The notes beneath the pieces are model-generated. The model was not told where the DNA came from. It ran no database searches and saw nothing but the letters and a program-made list of their open reading frames with translations. This document shows, piece after piece, positions 25,616 through 33,272 of a stretch of 64,000 nucleotides of DNA (position 1 is the first letter of the stretch; each line of letters opens with the position of its first letter). The stretch lies in NCBI RefSeq assembly GCF_001517085.1, contig NZ_LRAC01000017.1, forward strand, positions 81,486 through 145,485, written 5' to 3'. The position numbers and the translations under genes were made by a program. This stretch comes from Paenibacillus sp. DMB5 (GTDB lineage Bacteria; Bacillota; Bacilli; Paenibacillales; Paenibacillaceae).

Positions 25616-26701
25616 TTAGCCGCCGATCTCACGGTTGAAACGGTCCGTCCACTCGGTAATGTGCTGGTTCACGAACGACATGTCCAGCTTGCGCAGCTGG
25701 CCGATGACATCCGCTCCGTAAGTCACGCCCACCGCTTCTTCAGGTGTCAGCATAACGTTCATGTTAACCGGGGAATCCACCTTTGCTTTGGCCGATGCCG
25801 CCTGTACTTCCTCGCTCAGCTGCCAGTTGATGAATTCTTCAGCCAGCTCTTTATTGTCACTGCCTTTAACTACGTTAACGGTGTTCATTACAGCATACGC
25901 GCCTTCAGATGGTGCCACGAATTTGGCATCAGGCACAGCCGCCTGCAGATCCTTGAAGTACATTTCCATGATCGGGCCGCCGGCGATTTCCTCCTGGCCG
26001 AACATGTTCACATACTCGGAGGTCTGGCCGTAGTATTTCACAACATTGCTGTCCAGTTCTTTCAGCTTCGTGAACGCCGTATCTTCATTGAAATCTGCGT
26101 TGCCTGCGGCAAGGGAAGCTGCATCAACGATCATCGGTCCTGCTGTAGCGGTAATCGCCGGCATCGCCAGATTTTTATCAAACTTGGTCCACAGGTCACT
26201 CCATGCAGTAACCTCGCCCGAGGTCAGAGCAGGGTTGTAGGCAATGCCCAGACGTCCAATGGTGTACGCCGGACCGTATTCTGCACCAAGCGGCGCTTTT
26301 GCGATATCATAAATATTCTGGAGATTCGGAATTTTGCTGCTGTCGATCGTATCAAACAGCCCTTCGTTAATAGCCTGCTGCGCATAATAATCGGACAGAT
26401 AGACTACGTCCACGTCTGAGCTGCCCTGGCGTATTTTGTTCAGGCGCTCGGCGTTGTTGCCGATTTCCACGACGATTTTGACATTATGCTCTTTCTCAAA
26501 CGGTGCATAGACCGCTTCCTTGAAGAAATCCTCCGAGAAGCCCCAGGTGGAAATGACCAGCTCTGTCGGCTCAGCTGACGCTGTATTTCCTTGGGCCGCG
26601 TTATCAGTTCCAGTGTTGTTGGTCGCCGCATTATTCGCGCCGCAAGCCGCCAGCATAGAAGTCAGGGCCAGTGCCAGGCCGGTAGTCATGATCTTTTTCA
26701 T
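25616..26701 (-). CDS. ABC transporter substrate-binding lipoprotein, PotD-like
   Basis: The 361-residue protein has a lipobox (MLAAC followed by GAN) and an Asn/Thr-rich linker. A type 2 periplasmic-binding fold begins near TELVISTWGFSEDFFKEAVY. Segments VDVVYLSDYYAQQAINEGLFD and GRLGIAYNPAL match PotD/iron-type SBPs. The ATG at 26701 has CAGGAGG before it. It is the first gene of the operon: SBP, nucleoside hydrolase, two permeases, ATPase, adenine deaminase. A stem-loop with a T-run lies in the leader. Confidence 0.9.
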   Translation of the reverse strand: MKKIMTTGLALALTSMLAACGANNAATNNTGTDNAAQGNTASAEPTELVISTWGFSEDFFKEAVYAPFEKEHNVKIVVEIGNNAERLNKIRQGSSDVDVVYLSDYYAQQAINEGLFDTIDSSKIPNLQNIYDIAKAPLGAEYGPAYTIGRLGIAYNPALTSGEVTAWSDLWTKFDKNLAMPAITATAGPMIVDAASLAAGNADFNEDTAFTKLKELDSNVVKYYGQTSEYVNMFGQEEIAGGPIMEMYFKDLQAAVPDAKFVAPSEGAYAVMNTVNVVKGSDNKELAEEFINWQLSEEVQAASAKAKVDSPVNMNVMLTPEEAVGVTYGADVIGQLRKLDMSFVNQHITEWTDRFNREIGG

Positions 26702-26744
26702 TAGTAAAAACCTCCTGAGAATATAATTGTGATCTATTTTTCCA

Positions 26745-26785
26745 TAAAAAAAAGAAAGCATTCTTGTAGGAACAAGAACACTTTC
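26745..26785 (-). terminator. Terminator hairpin upstream of the nucleoside-importer operon
   Basis: On the minus strand GAAAGTGTTCTTGT pairs with ACAAGAATGCTTTC (one mismatch) around TCC, followed by seven T. It lies 45-85 nt before the SBP start codon. It may end the DUF2294-like transcript or act as an attenuator of the operon. I could not match the 95 nt before it to a known riboswitch. Confidence 0.7.
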
Positions 26786-26883
26786 CTTTGTGTAAACAAA
26801 GTCAAGAGCTACCCGTTATAGAAGGACGGTCTTCGCTTAAGATAGATCAAAAGCAAAAATCCGCAGATATTAAGATAGAGCTG

Positions 26884-27227
26884 TTATTCACCGGCCAGTA
26901 TCATATTCGTAAAAGCCCACTGGGTCGGTGCGTCGTAATCTCTGAGCAGAACCTCAATCGTCAGGCCCATCTCTTCTTCAAGCCGTTCTTTGAATCTTTT
27001 CTTGAACAGGAGCGACATCCGGAAGTCCACTTCCTGCTTAAGCTCCGGCGCCTCGCCCTCAAGGGCGTCGACCGTGGAGACCTGCGGTGCTTGGCGTGAA
27101 AGGTAATGACCCGCTGATCGACAGATACACGGAGCAAGGTCGTCCCGAAACCAAACAATTCCTTGGAGATCTCATTGTAAATCTGGCACATCTTCTTCTT
27201 CTGCTCGCTGTTTTCCAGTTCTGCCAT
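26884..27227 (-). pseudogene. DUF2294/MpsC-like gene with a single-base frameshift
   Basis: Translation from the ATG at 27227 reads MAELENSEQKKKM through RVSVDQRVITFHAK. It then loses frame near 27088-27096. The other frame continues sensibly (APQVSTVDALEGEAPELKQE, then LLRDYDAPTQWAFTNMILAGE and a stop at 26884), so one base is missing, probably an A from an AAA run. The intact protein would have about 114 residues. An AAAGGTGG site precedes the ATG. The layout resembles DUF2294 (now MpsC) proteins, a family tied to ion-coupled membrane energetics in Bacillales; I hold that name loosely. Sequencing error is as likely as a real lesion. Confidence 0.6.
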
Positions 27228-27372
27228 GAAACCACCTTTGAAAACCAGAATATCGTACAATCACATCGAGATTAATTGCTATTATACATAGTTAAAGTAT
27301 TTTCGGCAACAAAAAAACTAAATCTAACATGAAAGTAACGCTAAACACGAACATTAATTGGCGAAGGTAGTG

Positions 27373-27538
27373 TTTTTGCTCTTGATTCTGCCGTTTCGGC
27401 TGCGTAGGCTAAATCAAGGGCATTTTTGCTCTTGATTCTGCCGTTTCGCCCGTGTGAGCTGAAATCAGGGGCATTTTTGCTCTTGATTCTGCCGTTTGGG
27501 CTGCGTAGGCTGAAATCAAGGGCATTTTTGCTCTTCAC
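27373..27538. repeat. Hairpin tandem repeat, 50-51 bp unit (locus A)
   Basis: Three full units and a partial one repeat every 50-51 bp. Each unit holds a hairpin AATCAAGGGC - ATTTTT - GCTCTTGATT plus a CTGCCGTTT spacer. It lies in the 400-bp gap between the DUF2294-like gene and the alpha-galactosidase terminator. The open frame on the minus strand just translates the repeat (GRIKSKNA-like peptides). Confidence 0.85.
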
Positions 27539-27561
27539 TTTTTATTGTTCCCATGTGAAAT

Positions 27562-27590
27562 AAAAAAAGCCAGGTTTCCCTGGCTCATTT
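27562..27590 (-). terminator. Intrinsic terminator of the alpha-galactosidase gene
   Basis: On the minus strand GAGCCAGG pairs with CCTGGCTT around GAAA, followed by seven T. A direct repeat of TTTAATTAATCC lies between it and the stop codon. Confidence 0.85.
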
Positions 27591-27631
27591 ACAGCTATTC
27601 ATTTAATTAATCCTTTGTTTAATTAATCCCA

Positions 27632-29788
27632 CTAACCCTGCGCTCTCAAGTGGAAGCAGCCGCTCACATAATCGCGCTGGATGTCCGGCAGCGCCAGCCC
27701 GGCCTGCATCAGCCGGTCACCGCCGAAGACTTCACCGCTATCCAGCACCTTGTAGTCGAGATCCGGATTCAGGCCGCGGACTTTCAGCGTCCGGCGTGCC
27801 GGATATGGCACCGCCATTACACGGAAGTAATAAACCAGCGCCTCGCGCTGATCGTCCGAGACGAACATCCATGCCGTTTCATTACCTTCGAACGGACTCT
27901 GCAGGCGGTACAGGTTGCCCTGCTGCACTAGGCTGCGTATTTCCTTATAATTCGCTACCTGCTGCTTCACCAGTTCCTTTTCTTCGTCGGTGAACTTCGT
28001 CAGGTCAAGCTCGTAGCCAAAGTTACCGGACATGGCGACATCCCCGCGGAACGACAGCGGTGTAACCCGGCCGACCTGGTGATTTGGCACTGCCGAGACA
28101 TGCGCGCCCATCGCGCTTATCGGATACACCATACTGGTTCCGTACTGAATCTTCAGGCGCTCTGCCGCGTCGGTGTCGTCGCTGGTCCAGGTCTGCGGCA
28201 TGTAGTAGAGCATACCCGGGTCGAACCGGCCGCCGCCGCTGGAGCAGCTTTCGAACAGAATATGCGGGAAATCACCCGTCAGGCGGTCGATCAGCTCATA
28301 CAGCCCCAGTACATAACGGTGGGCAGTTTCAGCCTGACGCTCAACTGGCAGCTCAGCCGAGCCAATCTCCGTCAGGTTACGGTTCATATCCCATTTCACA
28401 TAGGCGATAGGCACGCTGGAGAAAATTTTGCTGAGCGCGTTATACACATAATCCCGTACCTCGGCACGCGTCAGATCAAGCACGAGCTGCCAGCGCGCTT
28501 CCGTCCGCCGGCGTCCGGGTACATGCAGGCACCAGTCCGGATGCGCGCGGTACAGGTCGCTGTCCGGGGAGATCATTTCCGGCTCAACCCACAGGCCGAA
28601 CTGCATGCCCAGATCATTAACCCGCTTCGCCACATCGGCCAGTCCGCCGGGCAGCTTGCGCAGATCCTCGGTCCAGTCGCCGAGTGAAGAGTTGTCGGCA
28701 TCACGCTTGCCGAACCAGCCGTCATCGAGCACGAACAGCTCGATGCCCAGCTTGGAGCCTTCGGCCGCAATATCAACCAGCTTATCGGCATTAAAGTTGA
28801 AATAGGTAGCTTCCCAGTTGTTAACGAGAATCGGCCGCTCTTTATCACGGAAGGTTCCTCTGACCAGACGTGTACGGTACAGGCGGTGATAAGTCCGCGA
28901 CATGCCGCCGAGGCCCTCAGCCGAATAAACCATTACCGCTTCGGGTGTCTGGAAGCTCTCTCCCGGAGCCAGCCGCCAGGAGAAATCAAACGGGTTCAGC
29001 CCGATGCCCAGCCGGGTATGGCTGAACGCATCCACTTCGGCTTCAATAGCGAAGCCGCCGCTGTAGACCAGAGAGAAGCCATATACTTCTCCCTGGTGCT
29101 CGTCTGTTCCCGGCTTGGCCAGCGCGGCAAACGGATTGTGCTGATGGCTGCTCATGCCGCGGCGGGACTGCAGTGCCGTCGTGCCTTGCTCCAGCCGTCT
29201 GCGGGTCAGATTGGCTTCCCGCGACCAGCCGCCGGACAGATAGATTAGATCGAACTGGCCGTCTTCCGGGAAATCAACGGAAGCGCTCAGCGCGCGCAGC
29301 AGATCCAGCGGGGCCTGCCCGTCATTGACCAGCTCCACCGAGCGGGCAACGACATCCGTGTCGCGGTATACAGTATATCGCAGTATTACATTCAGCGAGG
29401 CATAATCATCGCGCAGCGTAATCTCCAGCGTATCCGCTTCTTCCGGCGATTCCACATATATAGACGGAAGTCCGGCAAGCTGAGGCTTGCCCGCCAGCAC
29501 CCGGTATCCGGTATATTGCAGCTCTGTAATCCGCGTACCATCTTGCAGCTTGACCTGGTAGGCCGGCACCCTGTAATCTCCTGTGCCGTACTGCGGATAT
29601 TCCTGCGGAAGCCGGTCAAGCGCAGTGCCAACACCCAGATGCGGCAGACCGTCCAAATTGCCGTCATGGCGCAGCTTCTTGCCCCAGTATACGTGCATCG
29701 GATAGTTATTATAAAGACCGATAATATAGCTCATACCCTTGCTCTGCAGATGAAAGATTCCCTTGTCTTCCTGTACCCAAATCGCCAT
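27632..29788 (-). CDS. Alpha-galactosidase, GH36
   Basis: The enzyme removes terminal alpha-galactose from oligosaccharides such as galactomannan fragments or raffinose-type sugars. The 718-residue protein matches the family's usual length. It has an N-terminal beta-sandwich, then a TIM barrel with the nucleophile D467 in KWDMNR and the acid/base D537 in TWTSDDTDAAERLKIQYG, spaced 70 residues as in other GH36 enzymes; FESCSSGGGRFD precedes the latter. No signal peptide, so it acts on imported sugars. The ATG at 29788 has AAGGAG before it; the longer frame runs into repeats. It lies downstream of the beta-mannosidase in the same direction. Confidence 0.94.
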   Translation of the reverse strand: MAIWVQEDKGIFHLQSKGMSYIIGLYNNYPMHVYWGKKLRHDGNLDGLPHLGVGTALDRLPQEYPQYGTGDYRVPAYQVKLQDGTRITELQYTGYRVLAGKPQLAGLPSIYVESPEEADTLEITLRDDYASLNVILRYTVYRDTDVVARSVELVNDGQAPLDLLRALSASVDFPEDGQFDLIYLSGGWSREANLTRRRLEQGTTALQSRRGMSSHQHNPFAALAKPGTDEHQGEVYGFSLVYSGGFAIEAEVDAFSHTRLGIGLNPFDFSWRLAPGESFQTPEAVMVYSAEGLGGMSRTYHRLYRTRLVRGTFRDKERPILVNNWEATYFNFNADKLVDIAAEGSKLGIELFVLDDGWFGKRDADNSSLGDWTEDLRKLPGGLADVAKRVNDLGMQFGLWVEPEMISPDSDLYRAHPDWCLHVPGRRRTEARWQLVLDLTRAEVRDYVYNALSKIFSSVPIAYVKWDMNRNLTEIGSAELPVERQAETAHRYVLGLYELIDRLTGDFPHILFESCSSGGGRFDPGMLYYMPQTWTSDDTDAAERLKIQYGTSMVYPISAMGAHVSAVPNHQVGRVTPLSFRGDVAMSGNFGYELDLTKFTDEEKELVKQQVANYKEIRSLVQQGNLYRLQSPFEGNETAWMFVSDDQREALVYYFRVMAVPYPARRTLKVRGLNPDLDYKVLDSGEVFGGDRLMQAGLALPDIQRDYVSGCFHLRAQG

Positions 29789-29864
29789 TTTCCGGCTCCT
29801 TCTCCCTAATAGATAGGTATATTTTGTTCCACTCCGCCAATTTGTCCGCGTTGGATGAATGTAG

Positions 29865-30104
29865 TGGGGAAATAGAGGGATTTTTCCCTCTATTTCTGCC
29901 CTGGCAGCTCCCTTCGGCCCCAATCAGAGGGATTTTTCCCTCTATTTCTGCCCTGGCGGCCTCCTTCGGCCCCAATCAGAGGGATTTTTCCCTCTATTTC
30001 TGCCCTGGCAGCCCACTTCGGCCCCAATCAGAGGGATTTTTCCCTCTATTTCTGCCCTGAGAGCTCCCACTAGCCTCTACCAGAGGGACTCTATCCTCTA
30101 ACTC
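29865..30104. repeat. Hairpin tandem repeat, 52 bp unit (locus B)
   Basis: Four cores of AGAGGG - ATTTTT - CCCTCT repeat every 52 bp, with a conserved CTGCCCTGGC spacer and CTTCGGCCCCAATC; a decayed fifth copy follows near 30081. It fills the 373-bp gap between the beta-mannosidase and alpha-galactosidase genes. Confidence 0.88.
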
Positions 30105-30161
30105 ACCGTTCTGCACAAGAAGACTTCCAGCTTGCGTATCTTCATGGCTATGCCGCCCGCC

Positions 30162-32846
30162 TTACTTCACATAATCCGCCATTGAGCGGACTTCCAGCCC
30201 TTGCGGAACAGCAGGAGTGAAATCCGGCGCACCAGCGCCAGCTTTCGCCTCGTTTATTAGTCCGGCACCAGTAGCCGCAGCTTCCACTCCAGCTCTAGCC
30301 CCGTCACTTCCTCCGGCTTCCAACCCGGCACTTGCCGCAGCCTCAGTACTTCCTCCAGCCTCCGCGCCTGCTGTCACGCCGCCGCTCCGCAGGAACTGTA
30401 CCGTCTTCTCCTCCCCCGGAAGCAGGTCGAAGAAGTTGTCGGAGAAGATACCTTCCTGCTCCGCCGTCAGGTATACGCCTCTGGCCAGCACGTCGCTGCT
30501 GACGGTGAAGCTCAGGCCGCCGCTGCCCGGCACCTCTGCTACTGTCAGAGCCGGCTGCTCCAGCTTCAGCTCTTTAGCCTCGGCAAAGTAATGCTCCTTG
30601 CGCTCTACCAGAGCGCCGTCAACCAGCAACGAGGCTACCAGCACGACCTGGTCAGCCCCACTGCCCCCCAGCAGCTCCGCCACCGGCACAGAGAACACCA
30701 CCGCTGACGAATCAGCCTCCAGCTGCAGGGGCTGATTCCACTCCTTCAGCACAGCTCCGCTGAAGTCATGCAGCCGGACCACCAGCTCCCCGGCCAACGC
30801 TTCCCGCAGGTCAGAAACTGCATGAACCTGCAGTTTCTCCCCGTCCATCGCCTCCACAGAGAGCAGAACATCCTTGAAGCTCCGGCGCGCAGTATACTGC
30901 AGCGCCTTCCAGCGGCCGTAGTAGTCCATCCCGGCCCAGGAAGCCACCGGCCAGCAGTCATTCATCTGCCAGTACAGGGTGCCCATGCAGTAAGGCTTGT
31001 TCCGGCGGTGGCTCTCAATGGCCATCCGCATGGCTTCTGCCTGCAGAATCTGGCTCATATACAGGAACGACCGGAAATCCTTCGGCTCCGGCAGATAGAT
31101 GTCCATATATTCCTTGATGATCTGATTGCCGCGCCCGTTCTTCTGGTGGGCCAGCATCACTTCCGACTCCAGCTCCATGTCCTTCTCTTCCGCGTAGGTC
31201 AGTACCGATTTCAGCTCAGGGAAGGATTGGAAGCCGTATTCGCTCATGAAGCGGCCAACCTTTACATTGTAGTTCTCGAACGGCTCAATACCGTGCCACA
31301 CGCCCCAGTAATGAATATCCCCGTCGCCTGCAATCCGCACAGAGTGCTGGTCGATATCATTCGTAAGCTCACGGAGCGGAGAGGACGGCCAGTATTCCAT
31401 ACCCGGATGATGAGCTGCTACCGCCTCCGGCAGAATCCGGTGGAAAATGTCTTCATAAGCGTTCCACAGCGTCTCACGGATTTCGGCACTCAGCTTCTCC
31501 TTCCAGCCCCAGCCCTTATTCTCCTCGAATTGCGCCCAGGCAGAGTCAATCTCGTTATTGCCGCACCAGAGTGCAATACAAGGATGATTGCGCAGCCGCT
31601 TCACATTATAAGCTGCTTCCTTTTGCACATTCGCCAGGAACGCCTCATCTCCCGGGTACATGCTGCAGGCAAACATAAAGTCCTGCCACACCAGCAGGCC
31701 GTATTCGTCACACAGCCGGTAAAAATCATCCTCCTCATAAAAGCCGCCGCCCCACACCCGCAGCATGTTCATATTCGACGCTGCCGCTGATGCGATCTCA
31801 TGCCGGTAGCGTGCTTCCGTTACTTCCGTAATAAAGCTGTCATTCGGTATATGGTTGGCACCCTTAGCGAACACCGGCACACCGTTAAGCTCGAACTTAA
31901 ATGAAGCGCCTTTCGCATCCGGTTTGCGGATCAGCTTGATTTCCCGCAGACCGGTCTTCACTTCAGCACCAGCGAGCACAGCCCCATTTTCGAGCAGCTC
32001 CACCCGGAACGATGTTAACTCAGGCGCTCCCAGCCCGTTGCACCACCACAGGCGCGGCTGATTAATCACCAGCTCCAGCTCTACCAAGCCCTTACCCGGT
32101 TCCAATGTAACTTCCCGCGTCCACTCCTGCCCTTCAGCAGTAATCCGCAGTGTTCCCGCCCATGTTCCCGGCGTATCCACTTCCACTATTGCTGTCACCC
32201 GTGCCGACGCCTGTTTAACCTCATCCTGGCGGATGTACACATCGGCAATTGCCGCAGCAGTCCGTCCGGTAAGCACCGCTTCACGCCAGATACCGCTGGT
32301 CAGAAAACGCGGGCCCCAGTCCCAGCCGTAATGATACGGCGCTTTGCGCGCGAATACGCTGATCCTTTTCTCCTCAAGACCACCCAGCTCGGACTGGTCA
32401 TTCGGCGCCGGCAGATCATAACCCAGCTTCTCCAGCTTCGGCAGATCCTCTGCCACCACAGAGCGGAATCTCACCACAATCTCATTCTCTCCGGCCCGCA
32501 GCAACCCTTTGACATCCACCGTCCACGCCAGGAACATATTATCTGCAGAAAGCGCATGCACATTGTTCACGTAGACATCAGCATACGTATCCAGTCCGGC
32601 AAAATTAAGCTCGGTAACCGTCAGGTTCTGCCAATCCTCATCCAGCTGCAATATCGTTCTGTACTCCCAGTCCTTTTTGTCAATCCACTGCAGCTCGTGC
32701 TCGTTCTTTCCATAAAAGGGCTGCGGAATCAGTCCGTTGCGCAGCAGGTCCGTATGCACCGTACCCGGCACAACTGCCGGAAACCATTTTTCCTCACCGC
32801 AGGCCCTGAATTCCCAATTTGTTAAAGCAAGTTGTTTGTGCGTCAT
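30162..32846 (-). CDS. Beta-mannosidase, GH2
   Basis: The enzyme releases mannose from the non-reducing end of manno-oligosaccharides. The 894-residue protein has the GH2 jelly-roll, Ig-like and TIM-barrel layout. The acid/base is E432 in WCGNNEIDSAW and the nucleophile is E536 in MSEYGFQSFP. YHYGWDWGPRF (residues 171-181) is typical of the mannosidase branch. There is no signal peptide, so it is cytoplasmic. The ATG at 32846 follows AGGAGG. Residues 822-873 are a low-complexity Gly/Ala/Glu stretch inserted before the last 20 residues, unlike family members I know. It is divergent from the importer at 33273. Confidence 0.93.
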   Translation of the reverse strand: MTHKQLALTNWEFRACGEEKWFPAVVPGTVHTDLLRNGLIPQPFYGKNEHELQWIDKKDWEYRTILQLDEDWQNLTVTELNFAGLDTYADVYVNNVHALSADNMFLAWTVDVKGLLRAGENEIVVRFRSVVAEDLPKLEKLGYDLPAPNDQSELGGLEEKRISVFARKAPYHYGWDWGPRFLTSGIWREAVLTGRTAAAIADVYIRQDEVKQASARVTAIVEVDTPGTWAGTLRITAEGQEWTREVTLEPGKGLVELELVINQPRLWWCNGLGAPELTSFRVELLENGAVLAGAEVKTGLREIKLIRKPDAKGASFKFELNGVPVFAKGANHIPNDSFITEVTEARYRHEIASAAASNMNMLRVWGGGFYEEDDFYRLCDEYGLLVWQDFMFACSMYPGDEAFLANVQKEAAYNVKRLRNHPCIALWCGNNEIDSAWAQFEENKGWGWKEKLSAEIRETLWNAYEDIFHRILPEAVAAHHPGMEYWPSSPLRELTNDIDQHSVRIAGDGDIHYWGVWHGIEPFENYNVKVGRFMSEYGFQSFPELKSVLTYAEEKDMELESEVMLAHQKNGRGNQIIKEYMDIYLPEPKDFRSFLYMSQILQAEAMRMAIESHRRNKPYCMGTLYWQMNDCWPVASWAGMDYYGRWKALQYTARRSFKDVLLSVEAMDGEKLQVHAVSDLREALAGELVVRLHDFSGAVLKEWNQPLQLEADSSAVVFSVPVAELLGGSGADQVVLVASLLVDGALVERKEHYFAEAKELKLEQPALTVAEVPGSGGLSFTVSSDVLARGVYLTAEQEGIFSDNFFDLLPGEEKTVQFLRSGGVTAGAEAGGSTEAAASAGLEAGGSDGARAGVEAAATGAGLINEAKAGAGAPDFTPAVPQGLEVRSMADYVK

Positions 32847-32858
32847 GAGTCCTCCTAA

Positions 32859-33067
32859 AAGTTTTGTGAGCCTAAACTCCATTGATTTCACTTCGTACAA
32901 AACTCGCTTCGAAAGCATACGCTTAAGTTTTGTGAGCTTATGCCTCCTGATTCGCCTCGTACAAAACTCACTCCGGAAGCATAGGCTTAAGTTTTGTTAG
33001 CATATGCCCCTCTAAACTCACCCCGGAAGCATACGCTTAAGTTTTGTGAGCATACACTCTAATCTCG
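32859..33067. repeat. Tandem repeat upstream of the beta-mannosidase gene
   Basis: Units begin at 32859, 32925, 32989 and 33039 (66, 64 and 50 bp, then a partial copy). Each starts AAGTTTTGTGAGC and ends GGAAGCATACGCTT. ACAAAACT and AGTTTTGT of neighbouring parts can pair. The array lies between the start codon and the region of the divergent promoters. Confidence 0.85.
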
Positions 33068-33200
33068 TTAATCAATAAATAAAGGCGTTTTCAGAACCTC
33101 GTACGATAACCATTGTATTTTGTTATTATATTGTTAGCAACAATCTAATTATAATCCCAGAAAGAAAACAAATAAAGACAATAAATAATAATTCAATACA

Positions 33201-33229
33201 TTTCTTAGGCCGGAAAATCACGCTATAAT
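33201..33229 (+). promoter_or_regulatory. Probable promoter of the mannoside importer
   Basis: A consensus TATAAT at 33224-33229 lies 17 nt after a weak -35 (TTTCTT). The start site would be near 33236, inside the cre site. The weak -35 suggests need for an activator, perhaps the YesN-like regulator. Confidence 0.5.
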
Positions 33230-33234
33230 ATCCA

Positions 33235-33248
33235 TGTAAACGCTAACA
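33235..33248. promoter_or_regulatory. Catabolite-responsive element (CcpA site)
   Basis: TGTAAACGCTAACA matches the cre consensus TGWAANCGNTNWCA at all 14 positions. It overlaps the expected transcription start, a position where CcpA represses. The importer should be shut off by preferred sugars. Confidence 0.8.
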
Positions 33249-33272
33249 ATAAAACGAAAAGGGGACAACGCA

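Noticed and set aside
26702..26883. Purine riboswitch in the nucleoside-importer leader
   Set aside because: The conserved loop sequences and the paired ends of the purine aptamer are missing; only a terminator hairpin is supported.
27088..27096. Programmed -1 frameshift in the DUF2294-like gene
   Set aside because: There is no slippery heptamer at the junction and no clear downstream pseudoknot; a lost base in an A-run is simpler.
27341..27538. Minus-strand frame with repeated GRIKSKNA-like peptides
   Set aside because: It is the translation of the 50-51 bp repeat array. It was useful as a sign that two loci share a scaffold, not as a gene.
27373..27538. CRISPR-like regular repeats
   Set aside because: Units vary inside the supposed repeat, spacers are near-identical instead of unique, and no cas genes are in the window.
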